Positions 1-8,210 of a DNA stretch of 64,000 nt are shown here, piece after piece (position 1 is the first letter of the stretch; each line of letters begins with the position of its first letter). Under the pieces are notes generated by a model, which was given only the letters and a program-made list of their open reading frames with translations, had not been told where the DNA came from and made no database searches. This DNA is from Lentzea sp. NBRC 105346. GTDB taxonomy: Bacteria > Actinomycetota > Actinomycetes > Mycobacteriales > Pseudonocardiaceae. The DNA is taken from assembly GCF_030269605.1 (NCBI RefSeq), contig NZ_BSTQ01000011.1, positions 186,001 through 250,000 of the forward strand. The letters are read 5' to 3'. Position numbers and translations under genes: made by a program.

Positions 1-123
1 GCGCACTACATCAACGGCGACTTCGTCGTTCGCGTCGAGGCGTACGGCGCGGACGAGGCGACCGTGAAGGCCGCCTTCGACACGCTCCTCGAACGTCAGC
101 TGGCGGAACACCCCGCCAAGTAG
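1..123 (+). CDS. 3' end of an unidentified gene (partial)
   Basis: An open frame enters from the left edge and stops at TAG 121-123, giving the last 40 residues of a protein that ends in LAEHPAK. The tail is mixed alpha/beta in character with an acidic helix and has no recognisable motif. It converges on the glycosyltransferase gene, leaving only 4 nt between the stops. The function cannot be named from this fragment. Confidence 0.5.
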   Translation, partial: AHYINGDFVVRVEAYGADEATVKAAFDTLLERQLAEHPAK

Positions 124-127
124 GGGA

Positions 128-2068
128 CTACGGACGGGGTGAGACGCCGCACTCGGCCATCACCTCGTCCACCTCGGCGTCGAACGCCTTCCAGGAGAAC
201 CAGGTGCGCGCGATGTCCAGCAGCTGACGCTGGACATCGCTCCACAGCTCGTCGTCGGACAGCAACGCGTGCACGCGTTCGACCATCTCCGCGGACGACT
301 CGGCCACCAGGTGGCGCTCCAGCTCGGAACCGAGCCGAAGTCCTTCCGCGCCAACGGGAGTCGTCACGAACGGCAGGCCCGCGGCCATCGAGTCGAGGAA
401 CTTCAGCTTCACGCCCGCGCCGAACCGCATCGGCACGACCTGCACGCGCGTCCGGCCCAGCCAGTAGGCCGGGCTCGGCACGCGGCCGACGACGTCGATG
501 TACTCGGACGCCAGCGCACGCACCGCGGGCGTCGGGTCGGCGCCGATCACGGACATCGTGAGATCCGGGTGCTTCTCCCGCAGTGCCGGGAGAACGTCCG
601 CGACGAGGTCGAGCACCGCGGTCTCGTTCGGCGTTCCCGGTCCGCCCATGAAGCCACCGAAGTACGAGATGCCACGGCGTTCTGACACGGTCGGCACCCG
701 CGGTCCGATCTCGACCGGATACCCGACGACCTTGATCGCGGTGTCCGGCGCGATGCTCGTCGCCCACTCCGCCTCGATCTCGGTGACGCACACGCCGACG
801 TCCGCCCAGCGGAACGCGGCCTCCTCGACCGCGCGCTGCTCTTCGAGTTCCTGCTGCAGCCGCGCCCGTTCGCTGTCACTCGAAGCGGCGCGCACGTACT
901 GCTCGGCCCGGCGGTGGAACAACGCCTCGGCGTCGTAGACCTTCACTGCCTGCGGCTGGCTCTGCGCCACCGCGTCCGCGATCCACTGGAAGTTGTGCGG
1001 GCGCATGGCGATCACCACGTCGTACAGCCCGGCCCGCTCGGCGAGGATCTGGAACGGGCTGGAGTGCTGCCACACCACCTCGATGCCCAGCTCCTGCAAC
1101 GCGGGCGCGTACGCCTCGGCGCGCAGGATGTCCCTGGCGAGGAACGTGACCCGCCGGTTCGGCGAGGCGAGCGACTCCAGCAGCCGGTGCGTGCGCGGGT
1201 CGCCGCTGCCGCGGTCCGCGTTCGGCACACGGTCGTCCACGACGAGGATCCGCTCGTCCACGATCGCGTCGCGCGCGAGGTAGAACAGCGGCCGCTTCTC
1301 GAACTTCGGCGGCAGGGCGGGCCGGCCCGCGAGGTCGGAGCCCCAGCGCCGCAGGAACGTGCTGTGGTTGACCTCCATCAGCTCCTTGGCCGTCTTGCCG
1401 TCCGACGAACCGTGCCGCTGGTGCATCACCGTGGAGCGCGGGTCGACCCGGACCGACCACCCGGCCGCGCGCAGCGCGAAGGCCAGGTCGACGTCCTCGA
1501 AGTAGGCGGTGTCGTAGTCGGACGAGAAGCCGCCGACGTGGTTGAACGCCTTGCGGCGCACCAGGAGGCACGCGGCGGAGGCGTAGTCGACGTCGTGCGG
1601 GAACATCTGGTTCTCGGGGCCGAGCGGGGCGCCGTCGCCCCAGGCGCGGCACCAGCCGTCGCCGCCGACGACGGACCCGAACTCCTGCACCTCACCGGTC
1701 TGGTCGCGCATGATCGGCGCGACCGCGCCGACGCGTTCATCCGAGTCGAGCACGTCGACGAGCGGCTCCAGCCAGCCCGGCGCCACCTCGACGTCGGCGT
1801 TGAGGAACAACACGTACGGCGCCCGCGCGTCGAGGACACCGCGGTTCGAGCCCGCGCCGAACCCGACGTTGCGGCCGACGACGTGCCCGCGCGCGCCGCG
1901 CATGTGCTCACCGACGAAGCGATCGGTGCCGTCCGGCGAACCGCTGTCGACGACGATGATCTCGTGCGGAATGGTCGTGTGCTCGGAGACCAGGTACAGG
2001 CAGCGGTTGAGCATGGCCCGGCCGCCGTAGGACACCAGCACGATCGACACCTGCGGTGTCATGGTCAC
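128..2068 (-). CDS. Two-domain glycosyltransferase (GT2 fused to GT4-like)
   Basis: A 646-residue protein with two glycosyltransferase modules. Residues about 5-220 are a GT-A/GT2 domain: the start VSIVLVSYGG, VVDSGSPDGT, the metal-site region FLNADVEV and the acidic YFEDVDLA block are visible. Residues about 270-640 look like a GT-B/GT4 domain with ILVVDDRVP, GGFMGGPGTPNE, a Rossmann strand SVIGADPTP and the donor-site motif GAGVKLKFLDSMAAGLP. Such fusions normally add two successive sugars to a surface polysaccharide on the cytoplasmic side. The start overlaps the stop of the pyruvyl transferase gene by 4 nt (ATGA type), so the two are translationally coupled. The acceptor and sugars are unknown. 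Confidence 0.85.
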   Translation of the reverse strand: MTMTPQVSIVLVSYGGRAMLNRCLYLVSEHTTIPHEIIVVDSGSPDGTDRFVGEHMRGARGHVVGRNVGFGAGSNRGVLDARAPYVLFLNADVEVAPGWLEPLVDVLDSDERVGAVAPIMRDQTGEVQEFGSVVGGDGWCRAWGDGAPLGPENQMFPHDVDYASAACLLVRRKAFNHVGGFSSDYDTAYFEDVDLAFALRAAGWSVRVDPRSTVMHQRHGSSDGKTAKELMEVNHSTFLRRWGSDLAGRPALPPKFEKRPLFYLARDAIVDERILVVDDRVPNADRGSGDPRTHRLLESLASPNRRVTFLARDILRAEAYAPALQELGIEVVWQHSSPFQILAERAGLYDVVIAMRPHNFQWIADAVAQSQPQAVKVYDAEALFHRRAEQYVRAASSDSERARLQQELEEQRAVEEAAFRWADVGVCVTEIEAEWATSIAPDTAIKVVGYPVEIGPRVPTVSERRGISYFGGFMGGPGTPNETAVLDLVADVLPALREKHPDLTMSVIGADPTPAVRALASEYIDVVGRVPSPAYWLGRTRVQVVPMRFGAGVKLKFLDSMAAGLPFVTTPVGAEGLRLGSELERHLVAESSAEMVERVHALLSDDELWSDVQRQLLDIARTWFSWKAFDAEVDEVMAECGVSPRP

Positions 2069-3528
2069 GACCCGGACCTCCTGAACCGGCCGTAGGTCGT
2101 GCGCAGCGGACGGCTCCAGCGCAACAGCTTCGTGTCGCGCAACCGGGCGAGTTCCTCGCTGTCGTGCTTGAGCTTCTCGACGGGTACGCCCTCGTACATT
2201 CGCAACGCCTGGAGTTCCTCGATCTTCTCCAGCAACGCGTTGCGCTCGACGGTCTGCCGCTGCCGCAGCTGCCGGTAGGCCTTGCGCAGCAAAGCGTTCT
2301 GCCGGGTCAGGTCGGCGATCCGCGCGGCCGCGTCACCGCCGCGCTCCTGCCACGCCGACTGCGCGATCTCGGCGATCCGGTCGAAGTGCGCGTCCACGCG
2401 GGCCTGGAGCTGCCGCAGCAGATCCGGGTTCGCCGGGCGGACGAACGCCGCGCGAATGGCGTTGGACAGCGTGTCGGCGTCGACACCACGCTGGTCGGGC
2501 GCACCCATCGTGGCGGCGAGCGCCTCGAGCTTGCTCTGCCCGTTGAGGTCGAGGATCACCCACGGCTTGCCGTGGACGAACGCCGCGATGTTGGCGTGGA
2601 AGCTCATCGCGATCACGCCGGCCGAGCCCCAGATCGCGGCGAGCACGTCCTCGGGCGGCTGGCCGCTCGGCAGCCGGTAGACGGTGCGCCCGGTGAGCCG
2701 CTGCTCCAGTGCGTCGGCGAACGCGCCGTCGCCGTGGATCGGACCGGTCTCCAGCAGCACGATGTCACCGGTGACGGCCTCGTCGAGCGCCCAGTCGATG
2801 ACCTTCGCGAGCTCGGCGACCTGCGGGATCGCCGACCGGTTCGCGTGCACGATCAGCGCCGGCCGCTCGGCCGGGTACCAGCCCATGAACTTGAGGTAGC
2901 GCAGCCGCTCGGCGAGCACCGACTCGTCGGTCAGCCGGTCGAGCAGGAAGCCGATGTCCGGCACGACGTCCACATCGGACTCGACGCCGCACGCGCGGAG
3001 GCGTTCGAGGGACAGCTCGTCGCGCACCGCAACGTAGTCGCGGCGGCTGACCGAGTCCTTGATCGCCCCGGCCTGCTCGGGCGTCGGCAGGAACGGGATG
3101 CCGACCGCGTTCCACACGACCGGGTGGTTCTTCTCGTACTCGGCGCCGAGGCCCTCGACGAAGAACCGGCTGGGCGCCCGCCTGGTGAGCGCCTCGGCGG
3201 TCGCGCCGTACGCGGGAGCGAGCAGCTCGTCGCGGTAGTGGATGATCTCGCCGCCGCCGATCAGGGTGAGGTCGGCGGCCTGCGACAGCTGGTGGACGCG
3301 CTCGGGGCTCCACTCGCCGAGCGACTCGGCGACGAGGCCGCCGTCCATCCGGCACGGGTGCTCGTCGCCGTAGGGGGAGTACGGGCGGACCCGCCAGCCG
3401 ACGAGGCGACGGGTGATCTCCTGCTCGGTGACGCGCGGAAAGAGGTGGTCCCCGAAGTTGTCGAGGTCGAACGTCCCCCACACCGCGACCGTGCCGACCG
3501 GCCGGTTGGTGTCCTGACTGCTGCTCAC
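2065..3528 (-). CDS. Polysaccharide pyruvyl transferase family protein
   Basis: 487 residues. The N-terminus (VAVWGTFDLDNFGDHLFPRV) is the typical glycine/asparagine-rich start of the polysaccharide pyruvyl transferase family (CsaB/WcaK-like), followed by GGGEIIHY and a late SFHANIAA segment containing the family's conserved histidine region. These enzymes move pyruvate from phosphoenolpyruvate to a sugar as a ketal. Residues about 385-470 form a charged, leucine-rich coiled coil that is not part of the catalytic fold and may mediate contact with the neighbouring glycosyltransferase. It is followed with a 4-nt overlap by the glycosyltransferase gene and preceded, 27 nt away, by the O-acetylation gene, suggesting one leftward operon. 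Confidence 0.8.
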   Translation of the reverse strand: MSSSQDTNRPVGTVAVWGTFDLDNFGDHLFPRVTEQEITRRLVGWRVRPYSPYGDEHPCRMDGGLVAESLGEWSPERVHQLSQAADLTLIGGGEIIHYRDELLAPAYGATAEALTRRAPSRFFVEGLGAEYEKNHPVVWNAVGIPFLPTPEQAGAIKDSVSRRDYVAVRDELSLERLRACGVESDVDVVPDIGFLLDRLTDESVLAERLRYLKFMGWYPAERPALIVHANRSAIPQVAELAKVIDWALDEAVTGDIVLLETGPIHGDGAFADALEQRLTGRTVYRLPSGQPPEDVLAAIWGSAGVIAMSFHANIAAFVHGKPWVILDLNGQSKLEALAATMGAPDQRGVDADTLSNAIRAAFVRPANPDLLRQLQARVDAHFDRIAEIAQSAWQERGGDAAARIADLTRQNALLRKAYRQLRQRQTVERNALLEKIEELQALRMYEGVPVEKLKHDSEELARLRDTKLLRWSRPLRTTYGRFRRSGS

Positions 3529-3555
3529 GACGGAACTGTAACGGTCCTGGCCCCG

Positions 3556-4839
3556 CTACTTGGGCCGCTTCGCCAGCTCCGCGGCGATGCGGTCGATCAC
3601 CCCTTGGTCCAGCAGCGGGTTGACCCCGCCGACCAGGCTCCGTTCGGCCGCCTCGAAGACGACCACGTCCTTGTCCGCGAGCATCGCGCCGACCTTAGTG
3701 GGGTCCTGCGGGACGCGGTCGCTGTTCTGCAGGGTGATGTCCGAGAACGGCGCGACGACGTACTGCCCGACGTAGAACGTGAACGAGTCGCCGAGCATGC
3801 CGACCTTGCCGCCGATGATCCCGGTGCCGGTCGACTGCGTCATGTGCACCGGCTCCGTGGGGCTGGGCGGCACCGGCCGCGTCGCCACCGAGATCCCGTC
3901 CGGCGCGATCTTGTACGACCGGAGCGTGACCGTGTTCTGCTCGCCGAGCAACGGCGGCAGGTCGCCGGGCAGCTGGACGTTGCGGCCGTCGGTCACCTTC
4001 CACGACGTCGAGACGCCGGGCTTGATGTTCTCCGCGATCGCACGCGTCAGGACGACGCCGCCGTCGTGCGTCCAGTGCGTGTCGAACTTCGAGTAGACCG
4101 GTGCCTTGGTCCGTTCCTTGGCGGCGTCCAGACCGGGCCGCAGGTCGATCGCGCCGGCCTCGGGCCCGATCCGCTGCCAGAAGGCGTCGCGCGCCTTGGC
4201 CGCGCAGTCCTTGCCGAAGTACCGCGCGGGCAGGAACTCGGGGACCATCGTCGTCTTGTTCGGCGCGACCACGAAGACGAACTTCCGCCCGGACGACTCG
4301 ACCGCGGCCCGCAGCTTGCGCAGCTGCCCGATGACCTCGTCCATCGACCGGGTCGGCTGACAGGCGCCCTTGACGTCGAACCCGTAGTACAGCCAGTCGT
4401 TCTTACCCTCGATGACCTCGGCGAACGCGCTCGGTTCCGGTCCGTCGAGCGACGGGTCGCGCGTTGTCGTGGGCGTCTGCGGCGCGGGCACGGGCACCGG
4501 CCCGATCGGCGCCGGCTTCTTACCGATCTTGGGCGTCTCGCCGAAGATCTCCTTGCTGATCCAGCGCTCGGTCGCGACCGCCTGCTTGCGCAGCGGCGTG
4601 TGGTCGGTCGCCCACCGGTCGAGCCCGCCGAAGAAGTTCCAGCCGGCCGGGAAGTCGGCCAGCTTGCGGTTCTCGAACGCCTCGGGCTTCACGCCGACGA
4701 TGAGCAGCAGCACGGGGACGCAGAAGAAGATGAGCGCGGAGACGAGGGCGGTGCGCTGCCGTTCGCCGTGGCGCGGCCGGTACAGTGCGTGTTCCTTCGG
4801 CAACCACGATTCGTGGACTGGAGGAAGCTTGACCCGCAC
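3556..4839 (-). CDS. AlgX/AlgJ-like SGNH-fold O-acetylation protein
   Basis: 427 residues with a cytoplasmic basic N-terminus, one membrane segment at about residues 33-52 (ALIFFCVPVLLLIVGV) and a large extracytoplasmic domain. The domain carries the AlgX/AlgJ/DltD-type SGNH signatures: DTHWTHDGG (catalytic Asp-His pair) and LGDSFTFY (Ser block). AlgJ/AlgX proteins attach acetyl groups to exported polysaccharide, usually with an MBOAT partner; no MBOAT gene is visible in this window. A proline-rich stretch (about residues 112-130) links the membrane region and the catalytic domain. It is the first gene of the leftward polysaccharide operon. Confidence 0.8.
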   Translation of the reverse strand: MRVKLPPVHESWLPKEHALYRPRHGERQRTALVSALIFFCVPVLLLIVGVKPEAFENRKLADFPAGWNFFGGLDRWATDHTPLRKQAVATERWISKEIFGETPKIGKKPAPIGPVPVPAPQTPTTTRDPSLDGPEPSAFAEVIEGKNDWLYYGFDVKGACQPTRSMDEVIGQLRKLRAAVESSGRKFVFVVAPNKTTMVPEFLPARYFGKDCAAKARDAFWQRIGPEAGAIDLRPGLDAAKERTKAPVYSKFDTHWTHDGGVVLTRAIAENIKPGVSTSWKVTDGRNVQLPGDLPPLLGEQNTVTLRSYKIAPDGISVATRPVPPSPTEPVHMTQSTGTGIIGGKVGMLGDSFTFYVGQYVVAPFSDITLQNSDRVPQDPTKVGAMLADKDVVVFEAAERSLVGGVNPLLDQGVIDRIAAELAKRPK

Positions 4840-4928
4840 GCGGCGAGCTTAGCGAGTCGTTCCCTGCTGCAACCCCGTTTACGTGCTACACGTCTATCTG
4901 TGTGGGTGCTCACCCAGACGGAGGCGAC

Positions 4929-5060
4929 ATGTGGATCAGCGTGACGTTAGTCACATTGGCAAGTTTGGCCTTTTTGACGCGAACCGTAGCCGTCGTGCGG
5001 TCCGTTACCTCAGATAAGAAGAAGGCCGATTACCGAGAGCCACGCACGTCCACCAATTGA
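4929..5060 (+). CDS. Small single-pass membrane protein (43 aa)
   Basis: A short frame starting ATG at 4929 with the purine-rich GGAGG just upstream (4919-4923) and ending TGA at 5060. The product begins MWISVTLVTLASLAFLTRT: a hydrophobic N-terminal half that could be one membrane helix, followed by a basic then polar tail (SDKKKADYREPRTSTN). It is transcribed away from the O-acetylation gene. No family is recognised. It is supported only by the ribosome-binding site and membrane-helix pattern. Confidence 0.35.
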   Translation: MWISVTLVTLASLAFLTRTVAVVRSVTSDKKKADYREPRTSTN

Positions 5061-5082
5061 GATCCCTCGGTTGGACTACGGC

Positions 5083-5112
5083 TTACGAAGGTACGTCGAC
5101 TTACCGTAGGAT
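5083..5112 (+). promoter_or_regulatory. Candidate sigma70-type promoter
   Basis: TTACGA (5083-5088) and TAGGAT (5107-5112) are separated by 18 bp, a fair match to actinobacterial vegetative promoters. Transcription would begin near 5119, just ahead of the in-frame ATG at 5126 and the preferred ATG at 5174. Prediction by eye only. Confidence 0.3.
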
Positions 5113-5173
5113 CCTTTTGGGTCGTATGACTGAACGGTCTTCTGACGGGGACCACCACAGGGGTAGGTGCGCC

Positions 5174-5548
5174 ATGGACCACGCACTGAGCAAGGTCATC
5201 GAGCTGCGCGAGAGCGGTTTTCAGTTCCTGCACCTGCGGGACGACAGCGGGCAGCTCGATCGCATCATGGCGTTCAAGCAGCGCAGAGGATTCATCGACT
5301 CCATCCTCTTCTGGTCCGAGACCGAGGCGCGCGCAGGCCGTCTACCTGCGGTTCGAGACAGCGCCCGGCCCGCACAGGCCGTCTGGATCTACGAGGGCCC
5401 GCTTACCGAGGCCGTGGACCGGCTACTGGACCTGCCGGAGCCCGGCTCCCGCAATGCGCCGACGTTGATGAAGCAGACCGCTTCCGATTTGGCCGTTGTC
5501 ACGACGCTGCCATTTAAGTTGAAGCTTCCACCAGGCGCCATCGCCTGA
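5174..5548 (+). CDS. Conserved-looking hypothetical protein (124 aa)
   Basis: The product starts MDHALSKVIELRESGFQFLH and reads as a soluble alpha/beta protein with an EGPLTEAVDRLLDLPEPGS segment near the middle. The ATG at 5174 is preferred because GGGGTAGG lies 6 nt upstream; an in-frame ATG at 5126 is possible if the transcript is nearly leaderless from the promoter at 5083-5112. No domain is recognised. The gene stands alone between the small membrane-protein gene and the secreted-peptide pair. GC content is slightly lower than in neighbouring genes. Confidence 0.55.
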   Translation: MDHALSKVIELRESGFQFLHLRDDSGQLDRIMAFKQRRGFIDSILFWSETEARAGRLPAVRDSARPAQAVWIYEGPLTEAVDRLLDLPEPGSRNAPTLMKQTASDLAVVTTLPFKLKLPPGAIA

Positions 5549-5627
5549 GGCTTTAGTTGACATTTTTCCAACTCGTCGTGCATCACGGCGGGGTCTACCT
5601 GTGCGCCTTTCGGCCTAAGGGTGCGAA

Positions 5628-5651
5628 TTAACTGAGGGTGTATTCAGTTAA
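5628..5651. promoter_or_regulatory. Inverted repeat, possible operator
   Basis: TTAACTGA (5628-5635) and TCAGTTAA (5644-5651) form a perfect 8-bp inverted repeat with an 8-bp centre. A partial direct repeat (TTAACTGAGGGTG, then TTAATCGAGGGTG at about 5648-5660) overlaps it. It lies about 150 bp upstream of the secreted peptide genes in an otherwise gene-free 5549-5804 stretch. AT-rich arms in a 70% GC genome fit a protein-binding site; the regulator is unknown. Confidence 0.35.
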
Positions 5652-5804
5652 TCGAGGGTGAAGATCGCAGTCTCTGGGAGCGGTCCCATACACGGAGCGC
5701 AGTGACAGATGACTGAAGCGTCGTTCCCCGAAGAGGTGAAGAAGTTCGCTCTCGCGAGTTACCGAGCTTGCTGTAGGCCCCCTCGATGCGAAACTTTCGC
5801 GCCC

Positions 5805-6146
5805 ATGAACCTCAGGAAGACCATCACGGGGGCCGCTGTTGCCCTCGGCAGCGCCACCGTCATGCTCGGCCTGGGCGGCGTCGCACACGCGGCCGGTCCG
5901 GCCGAGGCAAGCGCCGAGACCAACCCCAACCTCCCGCTGCAGGTCGGTGACGCCGCGTCGGCGGGCGACCTCGCGTCGGTCAACACCGACGACGAGGCCG
6001 GCAAGATCCAGGCCGCGAACCTCCGCGACATGAACGTCGTCGACGCCGCCGCCAACAACCTCGACGCGGACGTCATCGCGAACGCGCTCGGCTACGACGC
6101 GACGCCGGACCAGCCGGGTCACGTGCACGTCAACACCGCTCCCTGA
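5805..6146 (+). CDS. Small secreted protein (113 aa precursor)
   Basis: Starting at ATG 5805, the product has a textbook Sec signal peptide: MNLRKTITGAAVALG, a hydrophobic core, then GGVAHAAGPAEA with cleavage predicted after AHA. The mature part (about 85 residues) is acidic, alanine/aspartate/asparagine-rich and contains no cysteine, ending HVHVNTAP. A longer in-frame start at 5709 would bury the signal peptide and is disfavoured. No strong ribosome-binding site is seen. It is followed by a hairpin and by a second secreted peptide gene. The family is not recognised; it is not a chaplin or an obvious lantibiotic precursor. Confidence 0.6.
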   Translation: MNLRKTITGAAVALGSATVMLGLGGVAHAAGPAEASAETNPNLPLQVGDAASAGDLASVNTDDEAGKIQAANLRDMNVVDAAANNLDADVIANALGYDATPDQPGHVHVNTAP

Positions 6147-6162
6147 TCTTCCTGGCCGGGAC

Positions 6163-6196
6163 GGCCCTCGATCCCCTCCCCCTCGGATCGGGGGCC
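6163..6196 (+). terminator. Hairpin between two secreted-peptide genes
   Basis: GGCCCTCGATCC (6163-6174) pairs with GGATCGGGGGCC (6185-6196) around a 10-nt loop and is followed by GTTCCTCTTTTC. This is the form of a terminator or a partial attenuator that would lower expression of the downstream peptide gene. Confidence 0.55.
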
Positions 6197-6218
6197 GTTC
6201 CTCTTTTCGGAGATTTCC

Positions 6219-6407
6219 TTGAGCCTCAAGAAGATCCTCGCCGGCACCGGACTCGCGATGGCCGCGATGTCGGGCACCGCGCACGCTGACCCGGTCGGCC
6301 AGGTCAGCGACCTCGCCGAGCAGGCGGGCATCTCCACGTTGAAGAACACCGGCGGCGGCATCGACGTCAACTACGTGCCGCGCGAAGGATCCGAGCTGCT
6401 CCCCTAG
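6219..6407 (+). CDS. Small secreted peptide (62 aa precursor)
   Basis: TTG start at 6219 with CGGAGA (6208-6213) at normal spacing. The product begins MSLKKILAGTGLAMAAMSG and has a signal peptide ending TAHA, leaving a mature peptide of about 40 residues (DPVGQVSDLAEQAGISTLKN followed by a glycine run and a tail ending EGSELLP). It has no cysteine. It resembles the upstream gene only in design (Lys-rich n-region, AHA cleavage, acidic mature part), suggesting a diverged pair. The stop TAG shares the tetramer CTAG with the stop of the convergent transpeptidase-like gene. Confidence 0.5.
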   Translation: MSLKKILAGTGLAMAAMSGTAHADPVGQVSDLAEQAGISTLKNTGGGIDVNYVPREGSELLP

Positions 6408-8191
6408 CGACCGACGGCGTAGCCCTGGGCGCCGCGCGGGTTCGCACCCGCTCGCAGCAGCCCGTCGCGGGAATCCCTTGCCACGGCCGACATCCGGCCC
6501 AGCGACCAGGAGCCGGCGTCGATCACCTTGTGACCGCGGGACCTCAGGTCGGCCATCGCGGCCGCGCCGATGCGCGACTCGACCACGAGTTCGCCAGGCG
6601 TCCAGGACCGCGGGTAGAACGAACTCGGGAACGCGTTCGAGTGCCACATCGGCGAGTCGATCGCCTCCTGCAGGTTCAGGCCGCCGTGCACGTGCGCGAG
6701 CCAGAACCCCAGCTGCCACTGGTCCTGCTGGTCGCCACCGGGTGTGCCGAACGCCAGGGCCGGTAGCCCGTCGCACAACGCGAGCGACGGCGAGAGCGTG
6801 ATCCGCGGACGCTTGCCCGGTGCGAGCGAGTTCGGCAAACCCTGGTCCAGCCAGAACATCTGGGCGCGGCTGCCGAGACAGAACCCGAGCGACGGGATCG
6901 TGGGCGACGACTGCAGCCAGCCGCCGGACGGGGTCGCGGACACGATGTTGCCCCACTTGTCGACCACGTCGACGTGCACGGTGTCGCCCCGCGTCGCGCC
7001 GGTGCGGGCCACGGTCGGTTCGCCGATCGCACCGGCCAGGTCGCCGGGCACGACCCCAGGTCCCCGCAGAACGTGTTGCGGCAGCACGACTTCACGCCCG
7101 TCGGGCGAGCCGGGACGCAGCTCCTGCGAGGCGTCCGAGCCGATCAGCGAACGGCGCTCCGAGGCGTACTCCCGGGAGACCAGGGTCTCCAGCGGGACGT
7201 CGCCGGTGTCGCCGTACCACGCCTCGCGGTCGGCGAACGCGAGCTTCGCGGCCTCCACGGCGACGTGCAGGGTGTCCGGCGTCGGCACGCCGTCCACATA
7301 GGACAGCTCGAAACCCTCGAGCAGCCGGAGCTGTTGCGCCAGCACGGGTCCCTGGGTCCAGGCACCGGGCTTCACCAGCGTCCACGAGTCGAAGTCCACG
7401 CACAGCGCGTCCTCGTACGACGCCTCCCAGGACGCCATGTCCTCGCCGGTCAGCACACCCGCGTGGTCCTCGCCGGAGTCGTCGCGGAACGACCGGCGCG
7501 CGAACTCGTCGACCTGAGCCGCGACGAAACCCTGTGACCAGGCGCGCCGCGCGGCCTCGATCTGCGCCTCACGGTCGGCGCCCGCGGCCTCGGCGGCGGC
7601 GAGCAGCCACTCCCAGGTGTCGGCGAGCTTCGTGTTGCGGAAGCGCGCTCCCGCGGCGGGCACTGCACCGCCGGGCATCCACTGCGCGGCCGAGGTGCGC
7701 CAGTGGTCGCGGAACAGGTCGGCGACCGTGGAGATCGTGAACGCCGCGCGTTCGAGCAACGGGAAGCCGTCGCGGGCGTAGCCGATCGCCTTGTCGAGCA
7801 CTTCGCGCAACGTCTTGGTGCCGTAGTCGCGCAGCAAAGTCAGCCAGCCGTCCCATGCGCCCGGCACGGTCGCCGCGAGCAGGCCGGATCCGGGGATCAG
7901 GTCGAGGCCCAGACCGCGGTAGTGCTCGATCGTCGCACCGGCCGGCGCGACGCCCTGGCCGCACAGCACTCGCGGCGCGGGGTCGCTCGCGGCGGCGAAG
8001 ACGATCGGGACTTCGCCGCCGGGTCCGTTGAGGTGCGGTTCGACGACCTGCAGCACGAAACCGGCGGTCACGGCCGCATCGAACGCGTTGCCACCGTCCT
8101 CGAGCACGGCCATGGCGGCCGACGAGGCCAGCCAGTGCGTGGACGCGACCATGCCGAAGGTGCCGACGAGCTCGGGACGGGTGGTGAACAC
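6404..8191 (-). CDS. Gamma-glutamyltransferase family protein
   Basis: 595 residues, normal size for the family. N-terminal signatures of the large subunit are present (GMVASTHWLASSAAMAVLE, GGNAFDAAVTAGFVLQVVEP, GPGGEVPIVF). The maturation site is GDTVHVDVVDKWGNIVSA, with Thr404 expected as the autoprocessing residue and N-terminal nucleophile, followed by the SATPSGGW substrate-site segment. These Ntn-hydrolases transfer or hydrolyse gamma-glutamyl groups, or act as cephalosporin acylases. No signal peptide is visible, so a cytoplasmic location is likely. It is monocistronic; the next gene upstream (ugd) begins beyond a 19-nt gap and reads in the same direction. Confidence 0.85.
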   Translation of the reverse strand: MFTTRPELVGTFGMVASTHWLASSAAMAVLEDGGNAFDAAVTAGFVLQVVEPHLNGPGGEVPIVFAAASDPAPRVLCGQGVAPAGATIEHYRGLGLDLIPGSGLLAATVPGAWDGWLTLLRDYGTKTLREVLDKAIGYARDGFPLLERAAFTISTVADLFRDHWRTSAAQWMPGGAVPAAGARFRNTKLADTWEWLLAAAEAAGADREAQIEAARRAWSQGFVAAQVDEFARRSFRDDSGEDHAGVLTGEDMASWEASYEDALCVDFDSWTLVKPGAWTQGPVLAQQLRLLEGFELSYVDGVPTPDTLHVAVEAAKLAFADREAWYGDTGDVPLETLVSREYASERRSLIGSDASQELRPGSPDGREVVLPQHVLRGPGVVPGDLAGAIGEPTVARTGATRGDTVHVDVVDKWGNIVSATPSGGWLQSSPTIPSLGFCLGSRAQMFWLDQGLPNSLAPGKRPRITLSPSLALCDGLPALAFGTPGGDQQDQWQLGFWLAHVHGGLNLQEAIDSPMWHSNAFPSSFYPRSWTPGELVVESRIGAAAMADLRSRGHKVIDAGSWSLGRMSAVARDSRDGLLRAGANPRGAQGYAVGR

Positions 8192-8210
8192 CCCAACAAA
8201 CTATGCGAGG

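Noticed and set aside
2056..4944. Long rightward 962-codon open frame
   Set aside because: It lies opposite two well-supported genes, has Arg/Asp/Val-rich low-complexity content typical of GC-rich shadow frames and no motifs.
5557..5562. TTGACA as a -35 element
   Set aside because: A perfect -35 hexamer, but no acceptable -10 is found 15-19 bp downstream.
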